64,000 nucleotides of DNA. Origin: CALNZV01 sp942491115 (GTDB lineage Bacteria > Desulfobacterota > Desulfobacteria > Desulfobacterales > UBA5852). Numbering within the stretch: the first letter of the stretch is position 1; every line of letters begins with the position of its first letter. Below, one piece after another: positions 1-8,744 of this stretch. Made by a program: the position numbers and the translations under genes. Under the pieces are notes generated by a model. The model was given only the letters and a program-made list of their open reading frames with translations, did not search any database and was not told the origin of the DNA. The DNA is taken from assembly GCA_942491115.1 (NCBI GenBank), contig CALNZV010000019.1, forward strand, positions 124,001 through 188,000. Reading direction: 5' to 3'.

Positions 1-2988
1 GGTGTCCATCATGCCCGGCTGAGAGATGGAGGAGCCGCTGCGCACCGATAGCATCAGGGGATTGGAAGGGTCTCCGAACTGGCGTCCGGTGTGGGCTTCG
101 AGGATAACAAGGTTCCTGGCCACTTGATCTCTGAAGTTGTTGGCGGCGTGGGTATAGGTCTCGATGATTTCCCAGCACCGAAACGCCTCGGTGGTGATGA
201 TGAACCCCGGCGGCACCGGCATCCCGAGACCCCTCAGACGCATGAGGTTCAGGCCTTTGTTGCCGAGGAAGATGATCCCCTCCACCTTTCGGTTGGGGTG
301 GACGAGAGAGGTCACAGCCCGCTGAGGATCGTAGTTGAGGAGGCGGTGAAGGCTGTTCTTCGGCAGTTGGGACGACTGGTGGAACAGGGTGCTGAGAATT
401 CGGCTCAAAAACAGATCCAACTGCTGCAAGCCCATTGAACAGGATATCAAATCTCTGAAGAAGATTTCGGGAATGCGGTGCTGATTGGGCCCCCCCGCTT
501 CGGTCGGACTGTTGTTGGGGAGGTATTTCTTTTGAAGCTGCTCAGGGGGCGTCTGGTTGATGATACGGGTCAGATTCTGTTCGTGGACGTTGTTGATGTA
601 GTCGTTGATGATGTTCTTTACGGCCCTGGCAAACCCTCTGAACACATCGAGATATTGGGTAAAGGTAAACCCTCGGGTTTCCAAGGCATGGGAGAGCAAT
701 TCCAACTGTCGCTCGAAGGAAATCGAAGAGATACCTTCAAGCTTCAGTGCCTTTTCGAACAGGAGGAGAAGACTGTGAATCTGATGAAAGGTGGCCCGGG
801 TGATCAAGGACAAATCGAATTCGTGGATCAGCTTCTCGAACAGGACATTGATCAGTGATTCGATTCGAAACGTCAGACCCAGCGCATCGAACTTTCGTTC
901 ATGGTAGCTCCCATACATCGAAGGAATGTCGATGGTGAAATGGCGCTTTTTGTAGATATCTTCACGAACTTCGAAGACCGTCGGATCCAGAATGATCGCT
1001 TTTAGCATGTCGTCCACGTCGAGAAGACGGGATAATTTCTTCTTGGGGTTCTCCTCCGACAGCGCGTCTTCAAGGGCGTTTAATCCAGGGAACCCTTCGG
1101 CCCGGAGCCGGGCGATGTAGGATCCGATCTCGATGAAATCGAGATTGTACTTCTGGTTGAGGAGCCTGTAGACCACTGTCGCCAGAGATACCCGTGTTCG
1201 ATCGGTTGGTGTTGCATCCTCTACCGAAGCCATCAAATCGTCCAGACCGGCCTCCGAGACCCGGAGGAGATCGCTGGGCAGGGTCATCCCCGAGTTCTCC
1301 AGAAAGGCCATGGCCGACTGGATGCCGTCGGCAACCCCTCCGGAAGCGACCACCTGCCGGTAGAGGTTGGGAGGCACGAAAGGTTTGAGAGGGTCGGGTT
1401 TTTGGGTTCTCCAGTAGTCGAGGATCGCTTCCATGAAGCTGACGATGTGGTTGCTGCTTTCCACATGGCACTGCTTGCGGAGAAAATGGATGAGAACGTC
1501 TTTTCGGTGGGTGATTTCATCGAGTTGCGTGGAGATATCCCGCAACTTGCCCTCGGCGCCGATGTCATTGAAATAAACGGGGAATTGCCGTGCCAGTTGT
1601 TTGGCGATGTTGTAGACCGGTCCGATCCCACTGTTGAGAAACTGGGTGATGTCCCTCGGGAACAGGTCCGTATCTTTGATAAACACCCCACAGAGCGACA
1701 GGTGAATGATCAGATAGGAGATGAGTCGAGTGGAGCGTTTGGGATTGATCTCGATCAGTTCCAGCCAGGTGCGGACATTTTGCAGGTGAGCGGGGTTGAC
1801 CTGGATCTGCCAGTCGTTGCCGACCCCTTTGATCATGGGGGCTTGAAACCCCAGATCGATGATCTGATCGATGAAGAAGTTGATGAGGTCGATATCGTCG
1901 GTTCGGTAAACCCCCTTGCCCACATTGAGGATGCAGTTGAGGGCGGTGGTTGGATAGTGATCCGCTCGGGCTTTGAGAATCGAGAAGGTTTTATCGATCA
2001 GCTTTCGGATATTCCACGGCTTCTCATGATCGATAATCCACTTGAGGGTGCGGTTGATTTCTCTCAGGGCCTCCTCGTGAAACAAGGACAACCCCGAGAT
2101 ATTCATCTGATAGAATAGAAATACCAGCTTGAACAGATGGCCTTTGCCGACCCGGTCCCCTGCCGATTGAAGTTGGGAAGGAATTCGACGGTGAACATCG
2201 ACGATGAAATGAAAGGAGGGCAGTTCGAGCAGTTTCTCCAACACCTCAGTGGCCCGAAGATCGGTGGTCTGGCAGATGTCGTCGAGACGATCCCGCCAGC
2301 GGTTGAATTCGGAGTGGGAAATCTCCCCCAGGATGGAGGCGGATATCTCCCGGTCGCTGTCGTCATCCACCTCCCTCTCAAACCACTTGAGTGGATCCTC
2401 TTCGGATAGCCAGTAGTGGTAGGTGTCTTTGTAGTAGCGGATCAAGAGAAGGGAGAAGTGATCAAACGCGCTGACCCCCTCCCCGAGGCCTTCAAGGAAA
2501 TGCTGGCCCAGCCGATTGAGCTGGTAATAACTTTTCAGGAAAACCTCGAAAGTCGATTGGGGATATTTTCGAATAGTGGCAAAACAGCCGTCGAGGACGG
2601 GTATGAACCGGCCGAGGTCGTCGCCGGTTTCCTTGGCGATTTTGATCAGGAATAGCAGCAGGTTGTCCACCGCATCGCTTTGCACCTCGGGCACACTGGT
2701 GGATTCGATCGCCCGAAAATAAATGTCCAGGTACAAGTCCACGGCCTTTTCGGCATCGGGGTGTGCCTTTATCAGATGAAAATAGTCGAGGGTGTACCCC
2801 CTGGCCTCGTTTACAATGAATTGCCAGTTCTTGTAGGGATGGGAGAGCTCTTTCAAAAAGGTGGACAGCCCCTCTTGAAGGCCGTGGTAGTTGGAGAGGA
2901 CCTCCTGAAGCAGCCGATATTTGGGATCGATGGAAACGTCGACATGGTAGTCGGCAATGTTAATCTCAAGGGCTTTGGACTGAACCAT
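1..2988 (-). CDS. Giant protein with C-terminal PPDK/PEP-synthase-type nucleotide-binding domain (partial, runs off left edge)
   Basis: An uninterrupted minus-strand frame runs from an ATG at 2988 (AAAGG Shine-Dalgarno 6 nt upstream) to the window edge, giving 996 residues with no stop. About the first 895 residues are mostly helical, charged and rich in Leu/Ile, and match no family I recognise. From about residue 905 the sequence becomes typical of the pyruvate phosphate dikinase / PEP synthase N-terminal domain: LGNKGLNLMRL, VPPGFIITTEA, then SVRSGSS and PGMMDT at the truncated end. The spacing between GNKG and SVRSG (about 75 residues) agrees with PPDK. Known family role: ATP-dependent phosphotransfer to pyruvate or a related acceptor. 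The swivelling His domain and PEP/pyruvate barrel would lie beyond the edge, so catalytic competence cannot be judged. The N-terminal extension may be a regulatory or scaffold module; that is inference. Confidence 0.85.
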   Translation of the reverse strand, partial: MVQSKALEINIADYHVDVSIDPKYRLLQEVLSNYHGLQEGLSTFLKELSHPYKNWQFIVNEARGYTLDYFHLIKAHPDAEKAVDLYLDIYFRAIESTSVPEVQSDAVDNLLLFLIKIAKETGDDLGRFIPVLDGCFATIRKYPQSTFEVFLKSYYQLNRLGQHFLEGLGEGVSAFDHFSLLLIRYYKDTYHYWLSEEDPLKWFEREVDDDSDREISASILGEISHSEFNRWRDRLDDICQTTDLRATEVLEKLLELPSFHFIVDVHRRIPSQLQSAGDRVGKGHLFKLVFLFYQMNISGLSLFHEEALREINRTLKWIIDHEKPWNIRKLIDKTFSILKARADHYPTTALNCILNVGKGVYRTDDIDLINFFIDQIIDLGFQAPMIKGVGNDWQIQVNPAHLQNVRTWLELIEINPKRSTRLISYLIIHLSLCGVFIKDTDLFPRDITQFLNSGIGPVYNIAKQLARQFPVYFNDIGAEGKLRDISTQLDEITHRKDVLIHFLRKQCHVESSNHIVSFMEAILDYWRTQKPDPLKPFVPPNLYRQVVASGGVADGIQSAMAFLENSGMTLPSDLLRVSEAGLDDLMASVEDATPTDRTRVSLATVVYRLLNQKYNLDFIEIGSYIARLRAEGFPGLNALEDALSEENPKKKLSRLLDVDDMLKAIILDPTVFEVREDIYKKRHFTIDIPSMYGSYHERKFDALGLTFRIESLINVLFEKLIHEFDLSLITRATFHQIHSLLLLFEKALKLEGISSISFERQLELLSHALETRGFTFTQYLDVFRGFARAVKNIINDYINNVHEQNLTRIINQTPPEQLQKKYLPNNSPTEAGGPNQHRIPEIFFRDLISCSMGLQQLDLFLSRILSTLFHQSSQLPKNSLHRLLNYDPQRAVTSLVHPNRKVEGIIFLGNKGLNLMRLRGLGMPVPPGFIITTEAFRCWEIIETYTHAANNFRDQVARNLVILEAHTGRQFGDPSNPLMLSVRSGSSISQPGMMDT

Positions 2989-3197
2989 CGAAAACCTTTC
3001 ATGACGGCAATTCCGGGGCGCCAGGCAGAAGGCCGGCCGTGCATCTTAAACGACAACCGGCTGAAAACAATCTATTTTTATCCATGATACGAATGGACTG
3101 TTACCAGAGGGATCCGTCTTTTTCAAGAGGCCTTGACGCCCGAAGACGCCGCTGGCCATTTGGCCCCCGCGCGATGGCTGAAGGCTTGCAAGGATGC

Positions 3198-3812
3198 CTA
3201 TCGGCCTAAAGCCATCAACCGGTACACGACCATTCCAGCCAGCCAGGCGGCGTCTTCGGGCGACAGATAGCCATCCACCGAGCGGTCGAATAAAATGCCT
3301 CCCTCGGGGGGAAACTCATCGTCGCCGGCGTACAGAACCATCTGCAAAGGCACCTTTGGCAGGGGCAAAAATTCGAAACCGACATCCCCGGCCTCGATCG
3401 GCCGGCCCCCGATTTGTGGGGCCACAGCGGAAAGACGCTCCGGTCTTCCGCCGAAACTTTTTTTCAGGGGATCAATCGCCCGTTTGACAAAGGCACTGTT
3501 ATAGAAAGCCGCACCGGGGATTTCGCGGTAGGCGATCCACTGCCCTGAGGGTGCCGGCGTTCCGGCTCCCATGAGATAGTGCAGAATCAGGACCTGCTCT
3601 TGAATCGGCACCTCCCTTTCGGGGTCATCCCGGTCGTCGAACGGAAAATCTGGGTATCGAACCCGATAGCGGCGATCCAGAAAAGGAATGTTCAGAGACT
3701 GACCGTCCGGGGAATCGTAGCCCGAACGGTTGCAGATGGCATCGAGGGTTTGGTCGTTGAGGGCGTTGACGGCGATTCGTCGGGCTTCCAGGTAATCGTC
3801 TATGCGTGCCAT
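3198..3812 (-). CDS. DUF3786 domain-containing protein
   Basis: The 204-residue soluble protein starts MARIDDYLEARR. It contains the features I associate with DUF3786: a central segment with VPIQEQVLILHYLMGA and GQWIAYREIPGAAFYNSAF, and a C-terminal part with LQMVLYAGDDEFPPEGGILFD. No catalytic motif or membrane segment is visible. Members of this family occur in anaerobes and are often found near corrinoid or CODH/ACS genes. Here it lies just downstream of the acsE terminator on the same strand, so it is probably a separate transcription unit. The biochemical function is unknown; a link to corrinoid metabolism is suggested by genomic context only. Confidence 0.85.
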   Translation of the reverse strand: MARIDDYLEARRIAVNALNDQTLDAICNRSGYDSPDGQSLNIPFLDRRYRVRYPDFPFDDRDDPEREVPIQEQVLILHYLMGAGTPAPSGQWIAYREIPGAAFYNSAFVKRAIDPLKKSFGGRPERLSAVAPQIGGRPIEAGDVGFEFLPLPKVPLQMVLYAGDDEFPPEGGILFDRSVDGYLSPEDAAWLAGMVVYRLMALGR

Positions 3813-3840
3813 GGGTCTCCTTTGAACAATCGGTTTTCAT

Positions 3841-3862
3841 GCACTTCCAATACCATAAGTGC
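3841..3862. promoter_or_regulatory. Inverted repeat upstream of the DUF3786 gene
   Basis: GCACTT at 3841-3846 and AAGTGC at 3857-3862 form perfect 6-bp arms around a 10-bp spacer. The repeat sits about 30 bp upstream of the DUF3786 start, in the short segment between that gene and the acs terminator. It could be an operator for an independent promoter; no clear -35/-10 pair was found. Confidence 0.3.
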
Positions 3863-3971
3863 GAAATATCGAAGACCAATATCGATCTCCAACCGTCAGA
3901 CACAGGCTATCGCCCGGGAACGACCGGTGACGCTATCTTTTTTCCACGGTTCGACCGGTCTTGGTGAGGCG

Positions 3972-4005
3972 AAAAAAAAGCCCCATCCGCGGCATGGACG
4001 GGGCT
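3972..4005 (-). terminator. Rho-independent terminator of the CODH/ACS operon
   Basis: Read on the minus strand, AGCCCCGTCC pairs with GGATGGGGCT around a short loop (one mismatched position) and is followed by eight consecutive U. It begins about 27 bp after the acsE stop, so the acs transcript ends here and the DUF3786 gene is probably outside the operon. Confidence 0.9.
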
Positions 4006-4031
4006 GTCGAAGGCAACAGACTCGGACCTGA

Positions 4032-4928
4032 TCAGAGTTCGAGCCAGGAGTCGGAATAGAGGGTTTTTCCCAAAATGACATCGACGGTTTTCTTGTAGTC
4101 CTGAAGTTCCTTGGACAGGCTACCCATGTCGGGTTCGTTTCCGTCCATGATCCCGTAGATCAGGTCCACGATGTCCTGCCGCTGTCCCTTGGCAATGGCA
4201 ATCAGCTGATCGTCCAGTGGATCGGCAATAACCGATACCATGCCGCATTTCTCGAGCATGACCATGTAGGTCTGATTGAGGATCGGGCGAAGGTGGTCGG
4301 GAGGTCCGTTGGAGATGTTGGACAGGCCGCAGGTGCTCTTGGCGCCGGGGGCGATATCCTGGAGCATCTTCTGGAACTCCATCAAACTAATGAGCTGGGG
4401 CTGCTGGATGTTCACCGGAGTGACAATACCATCGACCCAGATCTTTTCGTTGGGGATACCGGCCTCATTGGCAAAATAAAGCAATTCCACGGCAAGGGCC
4501 GCCCGTTCGTTCTCATCCCTGGGCAGACCTTCCGGGCCCCACATGAGCGCGATGAAATCCGCCCCGCTCTCCGCCGTAATGGGTACCATCCGCTCGTAGC
4601 GCTCGGGCCGGACCATGATGGAGTTGACGATGTGGGGGGTGCCGCTGGGCACGGGCTTAATGACCTTCAATGAGGCCTCGATGGCATCGATGTTGGAAGT
4701 GTCCAGAGCCAGTGGGACGTCCGACACCACCTCCTGTACGGTCTGACAGACCCATGGCATCAGTTCGACGCCTTCTTTCTTGGCCGGACCCAGGTTGATG
4801 TCGATGTAGTCCATGCCCTTTTCCCTCTGGAAAAGGGCCTCTTCTCGAATGGGCTCGGGGTCACGCTCCTTGAAGGCCCTTCCGATCTTTGTCGATATGA
4901 CGTTCAAACTTTCACCGATCAATAACAT
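4032..4928 (-). CDS. acsE: Methyltetrahydrofolate:corrinoid/iron-sulfur protein methyltransferase AcsE
   Basis: AcsE transfers the methyl group of CH3-H4folate to the cobalt of the corrinoid iron-sulfur protein (AcsC/AcsD), linking the methyl branch of the Wood-Ljungdahl pathway to acetyl-CoA synthase. The 298-residue protein has the pterin-binding TIM-barrel pattern: MLLIGESLN at the N-terminus, DYIDINLGPA, VPLALDTSN (the conserved Asp/Asn pocket) and CGLSNISNG. Length is slightly above the Moorella enzyme (about 262), mainly through a C-terminal extension. It has a good Shine-Dalgarno (GGAGG, 4 nt before ATG). It is the last gene of the acs operon, 98 bp after acsC, and is followed by a strong terminator. 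Confidence 0.95.
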   Translation of the reverse strand: MLLIGESLNVISTKIGRAFKERDPEPIREEALFQREKGMDYIDINLGPAKKEGVELMPWVCQTVQEVVSDVPLALDTSNIDAIEASLKVIKPVPSGTPHIVNSIMVRPERYERMVPITAESGADFIALMWGPEGLPRDENERAALAVELLYFANEAGIPNEKIWVDGIVTPVNIQQPQLISLMEFQKMLQDIAPGAKSTCGLSNISNGPPDHLRPILNQTYMVMLEKCGMVSVIADPLDDQLIAIAKGQRQDIVDLIYGIMDGNEPDMGSLSKELQDYKKTVDVILGKTLYSDSWLEL

Positions 4929-4958
4929 ACAGCCTCCATTTCACCTGCTTTTCCTCCA

Positions 4959-4983
4959 CCCCGCCCCCTGGCGTCGGGCGGGG
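4959..4983 (-). other. Intercistronic hairpin between acsC and acsE
   Basis: CCCCGCCC at 4959-4966 and GGGCGGGG at 4976-4983 are perfect 8-bp all-G/C arms around a 9-nt loop. No U-tract follows on the minus strand; the acsE Shine-Dalgarno lies about 20 nt downstream. It fits an mRNA processing or stability stem better than a full terminator. Confidence 0.55.
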
Positions 4984-5026
4984 CGGGCGGAACTGAGTTA
5001 ACAGCGGTTTCCATCGGCTTGAGCCA

Positions 5027-6367
5027 TCAGCGGGATCGCAGAAAACCCGGCAGATGCGCCGCCTCTCTGGGACCGACAGTGATCGTCCAGCCGGGCAGTT
5101 CCTCCTCTACATCGCCGGCGATAGCGGCGGCGTAGCCCGGAATGATGAGTTCGGTGTGCTTCACTTTGTCCATGATACCGCTCTTCTTGATGAACATCCC
5201 CACATCGTCGCCGGCAAATTTACCGGCGGCCCATGCCGTAAGAACGGAGAGGCCTTCTGAGTCCTTGATCAGCAGCCATGCGGGCACTTTGCTGGCCTCG
5301 ATTTCTCCGGAAACGATGAAATAAGTCAGTGCAAAATTGGTGGTAACCAGCACGGGTGAGTTTTCGTCGGGGTTGTTGACTTCGAAAATCCCTTCGGTCA
5401 CCGTCATCGGTCGTTGTGGATCGGTGAAAATGTTGAGGCGTTCCAACAGGAGCGGGAAAAGGCTCTCTCCCTTGAAATCCGACAAAATAACGATGCTGCC
5501 GTATTTTGCGATGAATTGCGCCGCAAGAAGGGTTTCCATATCCAGGTTGGACGCCATTTCGCAGGGGAAGGCAATGGTCGGGAAGCCGACGGCTCGATTG
5601 AGGTCCTTTAAAGCCGCTCGACGGATGGCCACCATGTCGTCCAGAGACTGTCGAACGTCCCGGGACCCCGGATCCATGACAATATCCTTAATGCCCATAC
5701 CCGTGAGCTTTTCGGTAAGGGGCAGCAGGGCCTCTATGCCGTCGGCTTTGACGGCCACGGGCAGATTGTTGGCCTTGGCGATCTCGCCGAAGGCGTCCAC
5801 CGTATCCGCTGTCGCCCCGTAAATGAGCGGACGCTTGAAGGCCGTGGCGTCGACGGCCGCCTTGATGGCGTCCACCGATTCGCTCATGAGCACCAGGTTG
5901 AATTCAGAGGTCTCGGCGACAGTCTTGGCGACACTGGCGAAGGCGGCCGCATCTCCATTGACGTCCTTGACCGCCACCAGCTCTGGCCTCAGATTGAACC
6001 CTACCCGCTCATACTGGAATGCGTTCCAGTCTTTGAGTTTGGCAGTCAAATCGCCGGCGGCGATGTCCGACGGCACCAGCGCACCAATTGCCGTCTGGTT
6101 GTAGAAGGTTTTTTCGTGCCGATAAAGGACGGTCTCTCCACCGACGGTGGCTTTCCGGACGCCGTTGCCGATGACGACGGGCCGAATCGGAGGTGCAGAC
6201 GCCTCGGCCAGTTGTTCCCTGGCTTCGTCGGACACGTAAGGACAGCTGTCGAGCTCCGCCTTGCCGGATGCCAAATTCATGGCGAAGGCGAGGCAGGTGG
6301 GGACCCCACACTCCTTGCAGTTGGTCTTCGGTAGAAGTTTGAATATCTGAATGCCGGTTAATGCCAT
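5027..6367 (-). CDS. acsC: Corrinoid iron-sulfur protein large (gamma) subunit AcsC
   Basis: AcsC carries a [4Fe-4S] cluster and, with AcsD, the cobamide cofactor that shuttles methyl from AcsE to AcsB. The 446-residue protein has the diagnostic N-terminal cluster motif CX2CX4CX16C at Cys17, Cys20, Cys25 and Cys42, in KTNCKECGVPTC. A TIM-barrel middle domain follows, then a C-terminal B12-binding-type domain (ILSDFKGESLFPLLLERLNIFTDPQ and the GDDVGMFIKKSGIMDKV region). Length matches Moorella AcsC (446). It lies between acsB and acsE, preceded by a 115-bp gap holding a strong hairpin. Confidence 0.96.
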   Translation of the reverse strand: MALTGIQIFKLLPKTNCKECGVPTCLAFAMNLASGKAELDSCPYVSDEAREQLAEASAPPIRPVVIGNGVRKATVGGETVLYRHEKTFYNQTAIGALVPSDIAAGDLTAKLKDWNAFQYERVGFNLRPELVAVKDVNGDAAAFASVAKTVAETSEFNLVLMSESVDAIKAAVDATAFKRPLIYGATADTVDAFGEIAKANNLPVAVKADGIEALLPLTEKLTGMGIKDIVMDPGSRDVRQSLDDMVAIRRAALKDLNRAVGFPTIAFPCEMASNLDMETLLAAQFIAKYGSIVILSDFKGESLFPLLLERLNIFTDPQRPMTVTEGIFEVNNPDENSPVLVTTNFALTYFIVSGEIEASKVPAWLLIKDSEGLSVLTAWAAGKFAGDDVGMFIKKSGIMDKVKHTELIIPGYAAAIAGDVEEELPGWTITVGPREAAHLPGFLRSR

Positions 6368-6438
6368 TGTGGTCTCCTTGATGATTCCGTTGATCGCTTG
6401 AACAGCGGCATGGTCGAATCAGGGATGGTGAAAGCGTT

Positions 6439-6467
6439 CCCTTGGGGGGCCACCAGCCCCCCAAGGG
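6439..6467 (-). other. Strong intercistronic hairpin between acsB and acsC
   Basis: CCCTTGGGGGG at 6439-6449 and CCCCCCAAGGG at 6457-6467 are perfect 11-bp complementary arms with a 7-nt loop. It begins 16 bp after the acsB stop on the minus strand. There is no U-run, so it should not be an efficient intrinsic terminator. It could protect the 3' end of the upstream mRNA or set the acsB to acsC expression ratio. Confidence 0.7.
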
Positions 6468-6482
6468 GTGTCGTCACCAGTA

Positions 6483-8699
6483 TCAGCCCGCGATGATTGG
6501 ATCCATGGACAGAGCCGGATGCCCTTTCTCTTCGAGCCAAGGCAAGATTTCCTCTTCGGTGATGCCGACGGTCTCATCGGCGATCTTCTCGAAGAGATCC
6601 GGCACACCCATCTCCGCACCGCGCTTTTCAATGCGCTCCTTGATTTCCTCTTTGAGGACCTTCGGCATCCAGACCATTCGGAGCAATCCACCGTCACCCA
6701 CGATGAACTTTCTCTGGGTGATGTTGTATTTGGAGTGGCCCACAAAACCCGGGGAAGACGCTCCACCACCCATCACGCCGGCCAGGGTGGTGAACTTCAT
6801 TCCGCAGGGGGTTTCACCGGAATACTCGCGATTGACGGTCATAACCCCGTTGCAGGACGGCAGCATGGCCGCAATACACTCGCAGCAGCCGCAGGTGGTC
6901 ATGGGATCGTGTACCATGGAGTAAAAGTTGTAGTGGGTGATGGCCCCTCGAGAGGCCTTGTTGATAAATTCGTTCACCCCTTTGAACTGACCGAGCTTGG
7001 CGTCGAGGACTTCCCCCTTTTCGATGGGCTGATTGGGACCGGTGGGATTGATCTGAAAGGAGGCCCGGCAATCCATCCAGTTGTATGCGCCGCAGAGTCC
7101 CGTCCGCTCTGGACTAACGGAGCAGACGTGGCTCGGGGCAAAGGATTGGCAAAGGGTGCAGGAATAGAAGGTTTCTACATCCTCGTCGGTCATGGTGTCG
7201 ACGCGTTCGTCGCGGGTCTTGTATTCGGCGCGAGCGCGCTCGGTGAGGGGGCCCACATCCTCTTTCTTGGTGTAGAGGGTGACCTCCACTTTGTCGAGGA
7301 TGGCACCGAAGTCCTGGTGGAACTTGGCATGGAGCACCTTGCCGATATCCTTGACGGTAAACCCTTTTTCAACCGCCGCCTTGCTGACGCGCACCCAGGC
7401 GATATCCCGCTGACCCATGTGCATGACGCCCTGAATGTAGTTGACGAGATGGTGGATCTGACGCTCGAGGATAGGCTCGAAATCCACCTGCATTTCACGG
7501 CCCGCCACCTGGACGAAGATGCCCATAGGGAGCACCTCGCCTTCCTTGACGTCGCCGATGTCGGGGCCGACCACAGTCACCTTTCCGTCTTCGATCTCGT
7601 TCATCTCGGCCATCTTGACGAGTTCGGTGGCCTGGGTCTTCCCGCCGCCCATCTGGGTGTAAAGATCGGCGCCCCTTACCCGCTCGCCCTCATAGGCGGG
7701 ACCGAAGTTGCAGGGGATGTCGATATCGGAGATGGTCACCTTGAGGCCCCGGGTCTCCACCGACTTCTGAACGATCTCGTCGTGGGGAACGTTGGCGATA
7801 ACGTGCTCGTAAGTGCAGATACCCGTGGGCAGGATCTCCGGAATGTCGGTGTCGGCCAGGGTCGGAAAGCCCCAGTTGACGCATCCAGCGGCGGCGGCGG
7901 CCCAATCGGTGCCCACCTCGCCCAGGGCGTTGACGAAGGCAAATACCCGGTTCTTGTTGTAGAGGAGAATCTTACGGTAGTCGCCAGGCTGAACGCCTCC
8001 GAAGGCCATGGCCGCTCGGTTGGCAAAGCCCAAGGCGAAAACCGCCGAGGAAATGTCCGGGCCGAAGGGAACGATCTTGGTGTTCCATCCCACTTGAACG
8101 CCGGCCTCCACCAGCTGCTCGGAGACGGAGGTGCCATTCTGGTTGGCGGCCAGAAAGACGTAGATACTGCGTTTCTGGTACTCCTCGATGATCATTTTGG
8201 CGGTTTCCGGATCGGGAGCCGCTCCCACGATGGCGGCAAAACCCGGGGCCGAACCGTCCACGAACTCGACACCGCGTTTACGGAAGATGGTGTCTTCGGC
8301 AGCACCCAACCAAAGCCTCCCATTTTCGGGATCGCATTCCTCGGACACGTGGTAGAAGTCCGGTTCGTTGAGATAGCGGATAGCCTCCAGTACTTCGAAG
8401 CACATGATGGAGGCCATGCCGGCATCGAGAAGGGGGCCGAGATAGGGCAAGTGGTTCCGGTTTTTCAAATGGGGAGGCAGCAGACCCCGGCAGAAATCCA
8501 GAGGCTTTTTGAGATCTTCTAGGGTCTCGATCTTGATCCCGGTCAGGGAGTAGATCACCGGCAGATAATAGGCGGTATTAGGAAATCCGATCTTGGTATC
8601 TGCGTTGTAAGTCTCCAGGGCCTTTTTGACTTCACCCTCCGTTCTGGAAACGATGTTGTAACCACCCTGAATGGCGGCAAATGCGACAAGCTTAGACAT
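6483..8699 (-). CDS. acsB: CO-methylating acetyl-CoA synthase AcsB (CODH/ACS beta subunit)
   Basis: AcsB assembles acetyl-CoA from CO, the corrinoid-bound methyl group and CoA at the Ni-Ni-[4Fe-4S] A-cluster. All A-cluster ligands are visible: Cys514, Cys517, Cys526 and Cys536 for the cubane, and Cys603-Gly604-Cys605 for the distal nickel. Each is offset by exactly eight residues from the Moorella numbering as I recall it (506/509/518/528 and 595-597). At 738 residues it is full length and retains the N-terminal CooS-interacting domain, so it is the bacterial rather than the short archaeal type. A strong Shine-Dalgarno (GGAGG) precedes the ATG. It follows cooS by 45 bp, consistent with co-transcription and the alpha2beta2 complex. 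Confidence 0.97.
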   Translation of the reverse strand: MSKLVAFAAIQGGYNIVSRTEGEVKKALETYNADTKIGFPNTAYYLPVIYSLTGIKIETLEDLKKPLDFCRGLLPPHLKNRNHLPYLGPLLDAGMASIMCFEVLEAIRYLNEPDFYHVSEECDPENGRLWLGAAEDTIFRKRGVEFVDGSAPGFAAIVGAAPDPETAKMIIEEYQKRSIYVFLAANQNGTSVSEQLVEAGVQVGWNTKIVPFGPDISSAVFALGFANRAAMAFGGVQPGDYRKILLYNKNRVFAFVNALGEVGTDWAAAAAGCVNWGFPTLADTDIPEILPTGICTYEHVIANVPHDEIVQKSVETRGLKVTISDIDIPCNFGPAYEGERVRGADLYTQMGGGKTQATELVKMAEMNEIEDGKVTVVGPDIGDVKEGEVLPMGIFVQVAGREMQVDFEPILERQIHHLVNYIQGVMHMGQRDIAWVRVSKAAVEKGFTVKDIGKVLHAKFHQDFGAILDKVEVTLYTKKEDVGPLTERARAEYKTRDERVDTMTDEDVETFYSCTLCQSFAPSHVCSVSPERTGLCGAYNWMDCRASFQINPTGPNQPIEKGEVLDAKLGQFKGVNEFINKASRGAITHYNFYSMVHDPMTTCGCCECIAAMLPSCNGVMTVNREYSGETPCGMKFTTLAGVMGGGASSPGFVGHSKYNITQRKFIVGDGGLLRMVWMPKVLKEEIKERIEKRGAEMGVPDLFEKIADETVGITEEEILPWLEEKGHPALSMDPIIAG

Positions 8700-8744
8700 A
8701 CACTCCTCCTTCGTTGAGGATATGGTTCACAGGAAAACCAGGGG

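Noticed and set aside
91..3087. Several plus-strand open frames of 80-240 codons across the first 3 kb
   Set aside because: All fall in shadow frames of the continuous minus-strand PPDK-domain gene, which lacks a stop inside the window.
6468..8522. 684-codon plus-strand open frame opposite acsB
   Set aside because: It lies wholly antisense to acsB, lacks recognisable motifs and a ribosome site, and its His/Gly/Asp-rich composition is expected for the complement of a GC-rich gene.
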